Program-made: the position numbers and the translations under genes | Shown here: piece after piece, positions 52,228 through 59,907 of the stretch | Layout: the number at the start of each line of letters is the position of its first letter | Position numbering within the stretch: the first letter of the stretch is position 1 | Notes under the pieces: model-generated | What the model saw: the letters and a program-made list of their open reading frames with translations, nothing else | The model's database searches: none | Told to the model about the DNA's origin: nothing | Source: Reichenbachiella agarivorans | GTDB lineage: Bacteria > Bacteroidota > Bacteroidia > Cytophagales > Cyclobacteriaceae | Assembly (NCBI RefSeq): GCF_025502585.1 | Contig: NZ_CP106679.1 | Coordinates: 2,945,501-3,009,500, forward strand | Length of the DNA: 64,000 nt | Direction: 5' to 3'

Positions 52228-55074
52228 ATGAACCACTCTAATTTCTTGGAGTCACTTGCAGCCAGATGCAAGGAACAATTTGAAGAGAACTGTGGTCAGT
52301 TACATATCATATTTCCAAACAAGCGAGCCGGACTGTACTTTGCTACCTATCTCGCGGAGTTGTACGAGAAGCCCGTTTGGTCACCCATCATCACCTCTTT
52401 TGAGTCTTTTGTCGAGGAGCAACAGGATAGAAAATTGGCAGACGAACTACAGCTCAGCTTTGTGCTTTACAAAGCCTATAAAAGCCTATTGCCACATGCT
52501 GAGGCATTTGACGCCTTTTTGCCTTGGGGCGAAATGATCCTCAAGGATTTCAACGACATAGATAACTATCTCGTCGAGACCAATCACATTTTCCGAGTGA
52601 TCAAGTCACAAAAGGAGCTAGACGATTCCTTCGATTTCCTCTCGGAGGATGACAAGAAAATCATACAGGGCTTTTGGCAAGGGTTCTTGCCTGAGCCTGA
52701 CAAGAAGCAAACCGAGTTTATCAAGACTTGGTCCATCCTGGATCAGCTCTATGAGCGGTTCAACACCCTGCTCCAAGAGCAGAATCTAGTTTATAAAGGC
52801 CGTCTTTTTCGAGAATTTTCCGACAATTGTGATTCTCTCGTAGGCAAGCAGGTCTGGTTTGCGGGCTTCAATGCCCTCACCAGAGCAGAGGAGAAAATCA
52901 TCAAACGCTGTCTCGATGGTGGGCAGTCCGATATCTTCTGGGAGATAGATAGTTACTATTTCGAAGGAGAGTACCAGGAGTCTGGTCTTTTTTTTCGTGA
53001 ATACGCCAAAGACCCTGCTTTCAAAGCCAGTATCGAGCGGGACATCCAAAGTCAGATCAATCACAAGAACAAGCAGATCGAACTGGTCTCCGCTCCACTG
53101 AGAATGGGACAGATCATGGCGACATGCCAGCAACTGGAGCAGTTGTCGCTCAGCGCTGGAGGGATCAAGGATACCTTGGTCATCTTGGCGGATGAGTCTT
53201 ATCTGCCCAATCTGCTCGATAAATTGCCTCCGTCGGTAGGAGCTGTCAATGTGACTATGGGCTGGGGTATAGGTCATGCCAGATTTTACATCCTGCTACA
53301 AAAACTCATCGAGCTACAATACAGCCTAAGCAAAAACAAAGGACGACAGCTCAAATTCAAAGAATTGCAATCCATCCTGTCGTTCAATGATCTCCTCGCT
53401 ATTTCGGACGATGATGTGGAGACATTTATCAAGCATTGTCTGGCAGAGAATAGATATCTTTTCCAATTGGAAGATTTCGAGGAAGAGTTTCCCCATTTGG
53501 TAGAATTGATTCAACCCAAAGAGGTGTCTGGAGACTATTTGGATGCTTTGGTCGATTTTATCCAAGCGATGGATTTGGAAATGTTGGGAGCACTGGATAA
53601 ATCGGTGGCAATTACCCTTCATTCCACATTCAAAAGATTGGCTAGCGCCTCGGCTGATCAGCAGATCGAGTTGTCGATGGCTTCTCTGCTGCGATTGTAC
53701 AAGAAGCTCGGCAACACCATCAAACTGCCTTTTACAGGAGAGCCCAATAGCAACCTGCAGGTGATGGGGATCTTGGAGACCAGAAACTTGAGCTTCAAAA
53801 ATGTACTCATCGTCGGGATGAATGAGGGATCATGGCCCAAGGATTCGAGCACGTCATCTTTCATTCCCTACAACATTCGCAAGGCATTTGACCTGCCCAC
53901 TACCGAGCATCAGGACGCCATGCAAGCCTATTTGTTCTACAGGTTGCTACACAATACAGAGAGTATGTGGATCACCTACAACAACATCACGGAGTTTAAC
54001 AAGAACGGCGAACTGAGTCGCTATGTCCAGCAGCTCCAGTATGAGTCAGAGATCCAATTCGTCGAGTCATCGGTAGAGACCAAGGTGTTGGCAGAGCCTG
54101 TCTTTCATATCACCAAACAGAAAAATGGTGAGACTCTGACGCAGTTGCGGCGCTATTTGGTTGGGAGCGAAAACCCCCGTCGATTGTCTCCCTCTGCTCT
54201 CAATACCTACATTGATTGCAAGTTGAAATTCTATTTCAATTACATCGAAGAGATCTATGAACCCGACGAAATCAAAGAGGATATCGACCCATCACTCTTG
54301 GGCAATCTCCTGCATACCTCGATGGAGTTCCTCTACGAGGGCAAAAAGGAGCTGACAGAGGAGGTCATGAAGGAGCTGGTCGGGCAAATAGAATCAGCAG
54401 TGAATCGCTCCTTCGTGGAGAACAAATTGGAGATTGATCAGGTCAAAAAGGCCAGAGGGCGTCAGTTGATTGTCTATGAGGTGATCAAGCAGTTTGTATC
54501 CTACATCCTCAAAGCAGATACGAGGTACACGCCGTTTGAGGTGATTGCCTTGGAGTCCAAGGACTACACAGTAGATTTTGAGATCGAGACACTGGAAGGT
54601 ACCGAGAAAGTAGGATTGAAGGGCGTGATCGATAGGGTAGATCGCAAGAATGAACACATCCGAATTGTGGATTACAAATCGGGTCGTGACAACCGCGAGT
54701 TCTCAGACATCGCACAACTCATAGATGTCGACGCAGGTGACAACCGCAACAAGGGTGTCTTTCAGCTCCTGTACTATTCCATGCTGTACAAGGATAATCA
54801 CCCAGGTTTGACATTGCCGATTCAGCCATTGATGTACAACAGCAAGGACCTGCATCAGCCAGACTTTGACGGGCAACTCAAACAAAAAGGCAACAAAGAG
54901 GCAGGGCGCACGGCTGGTGTACTGACAGACTATAGCATGGTAGAGGATGAGTTCAAGGAGACTCTGACATACCTACTGACCGAGATCTTCAATACCTCCA
55001 TCGACTTTACCCAAACCGAAGACCTAAGGAAGTGCCAGTATTGCCCTTACATAGAGATTTGTAGGAGGGGATAG
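52228..55074 (+). CDS. AddB-like PD-(D/E)XK nuclease with C-terminal iron-sulfur cysteines
   Basis: A 948-aa protein. An N-terminal inactivated UvrD-like helicase part (about 1-620, e.g. HIIFPNKRAGLYFATYL, and GMNEGSWPKDS) precedes a PD-(D/E)XK nuclease domain (about 640-930: LLGNLLHTSMEFLY, VIDRVDRKNEHIRIVDYKSG with the catalytic Asp and Lys). Cys in SALNTYIDCKLKFYF and the C-terminal CQYCPYIEIC supply four ligands for a 4Fe-4S cluster, as in AddB. It should process double-strand breaks with an AddA helicase-nuclease, whose gene is not in this window. Confidence 0.92.
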   Translation: MNHSNFLESLAARCKEQFEENCGQLHIIFPNKRAGLYFATYLAELYEKPVWSPIITSFESFVEEQQDRKLADELQLSFVLYKAYKSLLPHAEAFDAFLPWGEMILKDFNDIDNYLVETNHIFRVIKSQKELDDSFDFLSEDDKKIIQGFWQGFLPEPDKKQTEFIKTWSILDQLYERFNTLLQEQNLVYKGRLFREFSDNCDSLVGKQVWFAGFNALTRAEEKIIKRCLDGGQSDIFWEIDSYYFEGEYQESGLFFREYAKDPAFKASIERDIQSQINHKNKQIELVSAPLRMGQIMATCQQLEQLSLSAGGIKDTLVILADESYLPNLLDKLPPSVGAVNVTMGWGIGHARFYILLQKLIELQYSLSKNKGRQLKFKELQSILSFNDLLAISDDDVETFIKHCLAENRYLFQLEDFEEEFPHLVELIQPKEVSGDYLDALVDFIQAMDLEMLGALDKSVAITLHSTFKRLASASADQQIELSMASLLRLYKKLGNTIKLPFTGEPNSNLQVMGILETRNLSFKNVLIVGMNEGSWPKDSSTSSFIPYNIRKAFDLPTTEHQDAMQAYLFYRLLHNTESMWITYNNITEFNKNGELSRYVQQLQYESEIQFVESSVETKVLAEPVFHITKQKNGETLTQLRRYLVGSENPRRLSPSALNTYIDCKLKFYFNYIEEIYEPDEIKEDIDPSLLGNLLHTSMEFLYEGKKELTEEVMKELVGQIESAVNRSFVENKLEIDQVKKARGRQLIVYEVIKQFVSYILKADTRYTPFEVIALESKDYTVDFEIETLEGTEKVGLKGVIDRVDRKNEHIRIVDYKSGRDNREFSDIAQLIDVDAGDNRNKGVFQLLYYSMLYKDNHPGLTLPIQPLMYNSKDLHQPDFDGQLKQKGNKEAGRTAGVLTDYSMVEDEFKETLTYLLTEIFNTSIDFTQTEDLRKCQYCPYIEICRRG

Positions 55075-55442
55075 TAGTCTTTGGCGTTGGTAAGCTTATC
55101 AAGTCCCTCTTCTTAGTCACAAGGGTGAAAAGCAACTGCATAAGTAACTATACGCTTGCTGTTCAATCGCTTCCATTGACCGCATGTTGAGCCAAAAAGA
55201 TATATATCTTTTCTGAAAATGATATATAGGGTTATAAAAAAAGATATATATCTTATTGAAAAATGACTTATATCTTTTTATCTGGACATAAGCACCATGA
55301 AGGTAAAGGGTACTTATCAAGAGGGTAGTGTGAAGTCAAAAAGAGGGCAAAAGTAAAGTTAACCTGGTGCTGGGGTAACCTATACTGACCGAAACCAAAA
55401 GGCAAAAGTGAGAGAGAGAAGGGAAGATTGTGTCTATTGACG

Positions 55443-55475
55443 AAACCTATCAGGTTTTCAAAACCTGATAGGTTT
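55443..55475. repeat. Perfect 33-nt palindrome
   Basis: A 16-bp arm (55443-55458, AAACCTATCAGGTTTT) and its exact complement (55460-55475) around a single C. Short AAACCTGATAGGTTT-like units are common in Bacteroidota intergenic regions, from general knowledge. No terminator-like T run follows. Confidence 0.8.
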
Positions 55476-55669
55476 GAGGTGAATGCCTCGCAATCATCTC
55501 CCTGTATCGGGGTATTTTTCAATCGTACAGGGGCTTTTGGGGTAAGAGATTGGTATTTAATTGGGAAGAATAGTTTATTCTTGGTTACAATTCATAAACT
55601 AAAAACACATTTACTCTCGTCGCTGTACTAGATGTGAATGAAACAAATAAAACTATTAGATTTACTCAT

Positions 55670-55722
55670 GCCATAGGGCAAGTATGCGGACAAAAGTTCC
55701 GCTTGCTCAAATGGTGTAGCAC
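55670..55722. other. Imperfect hairpin and motif at left edge of the cassette-like unit
   Basis: GCCAT (55670-55674) pairs with ATGGT (55711-55715), GCAA (55678-55681) with TTGC (55703-55706), and GCGGA (55686-55690) with TCCGC (55698-55702). It is followed by the motif AATGGTGTAGCAC, inverted relative to the copy after the gene. The layout resembles the folded sites of integron cassettes but has no confirmed core sites. Confidence 0.4.
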
Positions 55723-55731
55723 ATTACTTTC

Positions 55732-56286
55732 ATGACGAAAAAAGAACTAGTTAAACTTATCCCCTTCGGAATCGCTTGCATACTTTTTTTAACCTATGCG
55801 ATTCAGGTACTATTAATGCCAAGTCATATCAACGAAGAAGGAAATGAAGTCACTTATTCAATGGTGGATTCAGTAAAATACGCGGGCTTTGGATTAGCAA
55901 TCGTTTTAACACTGATACTAGTTAAGAAACCAGTTTGGAAATATGCCTTTGCCATTCTAACCATTTTAGCGTTTTCTGAATACATCAACTTTTATCCTAA
56001 CACTTTCTCTTTTGGCATTGGTATCATCTCTTTCGAACTAACGGCATTGAGCCTCCTTATTTTTCACCTAGCCCTGAACCCTGAAGTGTTTCAGTCCTTC
56101 AAAGGATTCATAAAACCCAAACCAGAATCGGAGGAATCCAAGGAGTCAAAATTTGAGTCAGCTGTGAACGGTTTTGAAACAAGATTCAATAAGAAGTCTA
56201 CGGACGAACTTCGTAACATCGTTGAACAGAACTCGCTAGTTCCCGAAGCGGTTGAAGCTGCAAAAAGGCTGTTGGAACGGAGATAA
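55732..56286 (+). CDS. Hypothetical four-helix membrane protein in a cassette-like unit
   Basis: A 184-aa protein. Hydrophobic segments at about 8-28, 45-63, 68-86 and 90-112 are followed by a charged soluble tail (about 125-184, KPKPESEESKESKFESAVNGF... ELRNIVEQNSLVPEAVEAAKRLLER). The helical tail resembles the C-terminal repeat of several Bacteroidota small membrane proteins, but no family name is justified. It is bracketed by inverted copies of a 13-nt motif (AATGGTGTAGCAC at 55710-55722 and GTGCTACAACATT at 56289-56301, one mismatch), the right copy starting 3 bases after the stop. This suggests a mobile or cassette unit. Confidence 0.72.
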   Translation: MTKKELVKLIPFGIACILFLTYAIQVLLMPSHINEEGNEVTYSMVDSVKYAGFGLAIVLTLILVKKPVWKYAFAILTILAFSEYINFYPNTFSFGIGIISFELTALSLLIFHLALNPEVFQSFKGFIKPKPESEESKESKFESAVNGFETRFNKKSTDELRNIVEQNSLVPEAVEAAKRLLERR

Positions 56287-56288
56287 AC

Positions 56289-56533
56289 GTGCTACAACAT
56301 TGTGTATGGACGCATGTGCGAACTGAGCATTTAGCCAGCGTCGATGGAACGAACCCGTGCATCTGCCGCGGCAATTACTTCTCTGCTTATAGGGAGATCA
56401 GTTCGCCGCACTGGAAGATCGGGAGAACGTAGCTCTCACCGATTTGCTAGTAGGTTCGGCAGATTTTCACTACTTTGGCTGTATTATCAAACGACACGCA
56501 CACGCACCATATCTTGGTTATGGCGCATGAGCG
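56289..56533. other. Cassette-boundary-like sequence between two small genes
   Basis: Starts with GTGCTACAACATT 3 bases after a stop codon. A near-direct repeat brackets the region: TATGGACGCATGTGCG (56305-56320) and TATGGCGCATGAGCG (56519-56533). Inside, GCGAACTGA near 56318 is the reverse complement of TCAGTTCGC near 56400. The sequence has no coding character of its own and runs up to the next small gene. Confidence 0.4.
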
Positions 56534-56539
56534 TAAAAA

Positions 56540-56863
56540 ATGGAAGAACAATTACCTACACCTTTATCCGAATTAATATTATTGAACCTTTACCTTGGCT
56601 CTATTACATACCTACTAGGAATCGTATTTATAGCTCTTGTTTTAAGGGCAAATCAATTCACATGGTTGAAGCTCATATTAATCTCATCTTTAACCATTTT
56701 TTTGGGTCTGATAGCCTCATTTCTAATTTGGGCAATCTGGCCAACATCATACGATTTTATGATTGGCCCAATACATATTCCAACTTTTATCGGGGTTGCT
56801 ACAATTTCAACCTCACTCTTGATAATTCTAGGTAACAAGATGAGATTCAGCAAACTCTCATGA
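56540..56863 (+). CDS. Hypothetical small membrane protein
   Basis: A 107-aa protein with three hydrophobic segments (about 14-38, 45-68 and 78-98). No recognised family. It follows the repeat-bounded region, with the TATGGCGCATGAGCG copy ending 7 bases before its ATG. Its 3' end lacks the TGCYACMACATT motif found after its two neighbours. It is a probable cassette-type gene of unknown function. Confidence 0.55.
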   Translation: MEEQLPTPLSELILLNLYLGSITYLLGIVFIALVLRANQFTWLKLILISSLTIFLGLIASFLIWAIWPTSYDFMIGPIHIPTFIGVATISTSLLIILGNKMRFSKLS

Positions 56864-57095
56864 ACAACTTACTATGAATCTTCTACACTGCTTGTCTATA
56901 CTTCGACGGGGCTCAGTATGACAAGGAATCAGAGTCTTGGGCGCAGCTCAGAGGAGATTTTCGCCTTCTGAATGCAGGGCCGTTTGAAACCGTTGTGAGC
57001 TTCAGCGGATTTCGCTAGATTGTGTTTTTTTACAAGCTGTGGGCTTACAACCGATAGTTGATTGATAGCTGTCACGCTGAAAAAAAACACGCTGA

Positions 57096-57656
57096 ATGAA
57101 AAACCAATATCTAAATAGCGTCAAAAGGCAGTTTGAATATTATAAATCTGTCGGAGAAAAAACCTTTGACCAACTTGATCAACAAAACCTTCTGTGGCAA
57201 TATGACGAAGGGTCGAATTCTATCGCCATAACCGTAAACCATCTTTGGGGAAATATGAAATCTCGTTGGACAGATTTTTTGGTGTCTGACGGAGAAAAGG
57301 AATGGAGAAACAGGGATTCAGAATTTGAATCGGTGATAAAAACCAAAGAAGAATTGATTGAAAAATGGAATGAGGGGTGGAAATGTTTGTTCGATGCATT
57401 AGATACTATAAATCAAGACAACTTTGAAACAAAAGTGTATATCCGAAACCAGGAGCATTCTGTTTTGGATGCGATAAATAGACAGTTAGCCCATTATTCT
57501 TATCATATTGGACAAATTGTTTATATAGGCAAAATGATTAAGGGAGATGAATGGAAAAGTTTGAGTATTCCAAAAGGAAAATCAACCGTATTTAATGAAG
57601 AGAAATTTTCAAGAGGAAAGCATAAAGGGCATTTTTCAGACGATTTAAAAAAATAA
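57096..57656 (+). CDS. DUF1572/DinB-like protein
   Basis: A 186-aa four-helix-bundle protein of the DinB superfamily, DUF1572 branch. Family segments: FEYYKSVGEKTFDQL, NSIAITVNHLWGNMKSRWTDFL (first His ligand) and INRQLAHYSYHIGQIVYIGKM (two His of the metal site). Members bind a divalent metal; relatives act in thiol transfer or stress, and the activity here is unknown. A related TGCCACCACATT motif starts 4 bases after its stop, as for the first cassette-like gene. Confidence 0.85.
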   Translation: MKNQYLNSVKRQFEYYKSVGEKTFDQLDQQNLLWQYDEGSNSIAITVNHLWGNMKSRWTDFLVSDGEKEWRNRDSEFESVIKTKEELIEKWNEGWKCLFDALDTINQDNFETKVYIRNQEHSVLDAINRQLAHYSYHIGQIVYIGKMIKGDEWKSLSIPKGKSTVFNEEKFSRGKHKGHFSDDLKK

Positions 57657-57660
57657 AACT

Positions 57661-57675
57661 TGCCACCACATTGTG
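57661..57675. other. Conserved post-stop motif after the DinB-like gene
   Basis: TGCCACCACATTGTG starts 4 bases after the stop codon. It matches TGCTACAACATTGTG after the gene ending at 56286 at 13 of 15 positions. The 180 bases that follow are not coding and contain no terminator until 57838. Confidence 0.5.
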
Positions 57676-57832
57676 CCTCGTTAAAGGATGGCGTTTTGTT
57701 AAGCAGGATATTTTCGGCTGGATTGGACAGCCCACCACCAGGTTGAGATCAAAACGTGACGATGCGCGAGATGAGAGGTTTGTGCGTTCCAACAGCCCAC
57801 TGACCATGGCGGGTTGTTGGTACTGAAGACAT

Positions 57833-57865
57833 AAAAAAGCCCTGAGATCTTTAAAACTCAGGGCT
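57833..57865 (-). terminator. Terminator of the acyl-CoA dehydrogenase gene
   Basis: AGCCCTGAG (57838-57846) pairs with CTCAGGGCT (57857-57865). On the minus strand a U run follows (A tract 57833-57838). It lies about 46 bases after the stop at 57912. Confidence 0.9.
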
Positions 57866-57911
57866 AATAATCAAACCAAACAATCAATTTTGGGTTACAA
57901 CAGTTGGTTAA

Positions 57912-59708
57912 TCAAAGAGCGTATTTGTTTTTGCTAATCAAGTGATCCGCAATCTCACGACGGAGTTCTTTTACATTGACTGGATTGGATTTGGTAAATC
58001 TTTTCAGTCCCATCATCATGACTTTTTGTTCGTCACCTTTGGTAAACGAAGCGATGGCATCCTTTCCGGCTTTGTTTATTTTTTCTGCAGCTTCATACAA
58101 GTACACTTTGGCTACATTGGTAGGCAGTTTGTGTGCATCGGCACCACCGATACTTACTAGTTTTTCTGCCCTCAATACTGCGGACTCTGCAGCATAGATT
58201 TGAATCATCATGTCGGCGATGTTCATCATGATCTCTTGCTCAGTCTCGAATGCTGGTCCAAAAGTCTGTGCTGCTTTGCCAGCTACCATCAAGACTGCTT
58301 TTTTGAGTCTCTTCAGTACTTCTTTCTCTTCTGCGAAAGGCTTGGACAAGTCTGGCATGTCAAATGAAGGCACAGAAGTCAATTCTTTGGCTACTGCCAT
58401 CGCTGGTTCCATGATGTTGAGTTCACCTTTCATGGCGCGTTTGAGAATCATACCTACCATCAGCATGCGGTTGATTTCGTTGGTGCCTTCGTAGATTCTG
58501 GTGATTCGGGCATCACGGTAGGCTCTCGCCATGGGTGCATCTTCGGAGAATCCCATGCCTCCATAGATTTGGACTCCTTGATCGACTACATAATCCAATG
58601 CCTCAGAACCAATGATCTTGATGATGGCGCACTCGATAGAGAACTGCTCAAAGCTTTTCAACTTGGCTTGACCATCTTCCATGCCGTCAGCGATGAGATC
58701 TGCGATACAATCATCGATGTTTTGACCAGCACGGTAGGATGCTGATTCGGTGATCCATGTTTGGATCGCCATCTCAGCCAGTTTGTGCTTGATCGCTCCA
58801 AAATTGGCGATGGCAGTGTTGAACTGCTTTCTTTCGTTGGCATAGGTGACGGCATAGTTGACGACTTCCTTGCATCCACCCAATACGCCAGCACCCAGTT
58901 TGATACGTCCGATGTTGAGGATGTTTACGGCGATTTTGAAACCATTTTCTCTATCGGAGAGCATATTCTCAACTGGTACTTTGCAGTCGTTGAAGAAAAC
59001 TTGGCGGGTCGATGACCCCTTGATACCCAACTTCACTTCTTCGTCGTTCATCGTGATCCCACCAAATGTTTTTTCTACTATGAAAGCAGTTAGTTTTTTG
59101 TCATCATCGATCTTCGCAAATACGATGAATAGATCCGCAAATCCAGCATTGGATATCCACATTTTCTGACCATTGATCAAATAGTGTTTGCCATCCGAGG
59201 AGAGCGTTGCCTTGGTTTTGCCAGAGTTGGCATCCGATCCAGCGTCTGGCTCAGTGAGACAGTAGCATGATTTCCATTCGCCTGATGAGATGAGAGGGAG
59301 GTATTTTTTCTTTTGTTCCTCAGTACCATAGTAGAGTATAGGTAGGGTGCCGATACCCGTATGTGCGCCATAGGTAGTAGAGAACGAACCCGTCTCACCA
59401 ATGACATCTGCGATGAGCATAGAGGTATTGAAGTTCATTCCCAATCCACCGTATTCTTCTGGGATGGATACCCCGAGCAATCCTAGCTCACCTGCTTTGG
59501 TCATCAGATCAGGAACGATTGTACCTTCTTGTTTTTCGATTTTGTCTCTGACGGGTTGAATCTCTTTGTCAATGAAGTCTTTGGTGGCTTGTGCCATCAT
59601 TTTTTGCTCTTCAGTAAATTCGGCTGGGATGAAGATTTCTTCTGCTGAGGTCTCTCTGATTAAAAATTCTCCTCCTTTGATTGATCTCTTAGTTGCTTGG
59701 GCTTCCAT
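57912..59708 (-). CDS. Acyl-CoA dehydrogenase (VLCAD-like, with C-terminal extension)
   Basis: Oxidises acyl-CoA to trans-2-enoyl-CoA with FAD in fatty-acid breakdown. 598 aa, of the long form like VLCAD/ACAD9 with an extra C-terminal helical domain (about 430-598). Core motifs: YGGLGMNFN, YCLTEPDAGSDANSG, GITMNDEEVKLGIKGSSTRQVFF and IYEGTNEINRMLMVG, where the Glu is the catalytic base. All are intact. Two copies of a TTATGC-type palindrome lie just upstream of its start, probably operators. It is monocistronic. Confidence 0.95.
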   Translation of the reverse strand: MEAQATKRSIKGGEFLIRETSAEEIFIPAEFTEEQKMMAQATKDFIDKEIQPVRDKIEKQEGTIVPDLMTKAGELGLLGVSIPEEYGGLGMNFNTSMLIADVIGETGSFSTTYGAHTGIGTLPILYYGTEEQKKKYLPLISSGEWKSCYCLTEPDAGSDANSGKTKATLSSDGKHYLINGQKMWISNAGFADLFIVFAKIDDDKKLTAFIVEKTFGGITMNDEEVKLGIKGSSTRQVFFNDCKVPVENMLSDRENGFKIAVNILNIGRIKLGAGVLGGCKEVVNYAVTYANERKQFNTAIANFGAIKHKLAEMAIQTWITESASYRAGQNIDDCIADLIADGMEDGQAKLKSFEQFSIECAIIKIIGSEALDYVVDQGVQIYGGMGFSEDAPMARAYRDARITRIYEGTNEINRMLMVGMILKRAMKGELNIMEPAMAVAKELTSVPSFDMPDLSKPFAEEKEVLKRLKKAVLMVAGKAAQTFGPAFETEQEIMMNIADMMIQIYAAESAVLRAEKLVSIGGADAHKLPTNVAKVYLYEAAEKINKAGKDAIASFTKGDEQKVMMMGLKRFTKSNPVNVKELRREIADHLISKNKYAL

Positions 59709-59747
59709 ATTCTATCACTTAAATGTGTTTGGTTCTTTATGAGGTTA

Positions 59748-59798
59748 TTATGCGTGCATAACATATCAAATATATAAAATAATAGTATGCGTGCATAA
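59748..59798 (-). promoter_or_regulatory. Duplicated palindromic operator upstream of acyl-CoA dehydrogenase
   Basis: TTATGCGTGCATAA (59748-59761) is a 6-bp inverted repeat around GT. A second copy, GTATGCGTGCATAA (59785-59798), differs at the first two positions of its left arm. Centres are 37 bp apart. The location and symmetry fit a dimeric repressor such as a TetR- or MarR-type regulator of fatty-acid breakdown. No such regulator lies adjacent. Confidence 0.65.
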
Positions 59799-59841
59799 TA
59801 AAGAAAAGAAAATATTTTAGTGAGTCATGTGTAATCTGAAG

Positions 59842-59888
59842 TAAAAAAATAGGCCTCAGTTGTTTTTCAACTGAGGCCTATTTTTTTA
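59842..59888. terminator. Bidirectional terminator
   Basis: A 21-nt perfect arm (59842-59862) and its complement (59868-59888) around TTTTT. A run of A before and T after make it usable on both strands. On the minus strand it ends the permease gene. Confidence 0.92.
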
Positions 59889-59907
59889 TACTGTGGTTTG
59901 AATAGAA

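Larger units (their letters stand above)
55075..55731. other. Repeat-rich intergenic region
   Basis: No gene. AT-rich near-palindromes (AAAGATATATATCTTTT at about 55196-55212, AAAGATATATATCTTA near 55239 and a related copy near 55270) lie in its first half. A 33-nt palindrome lies at 55443-55475. The right end holds an imperfect hairpin (55670-55715) and a 13-nt motif inverted relative to one after the next gene. This marks the left edge of an accessory patch. Confidence 0.6.

Noticed and set aside
55670-57675. A true integron array
   Set aside because: No integrase gene and no standard attC core (GTTRRRY/RYYYAAC) could be recognised, so only a cassette-like pattern is claimed.
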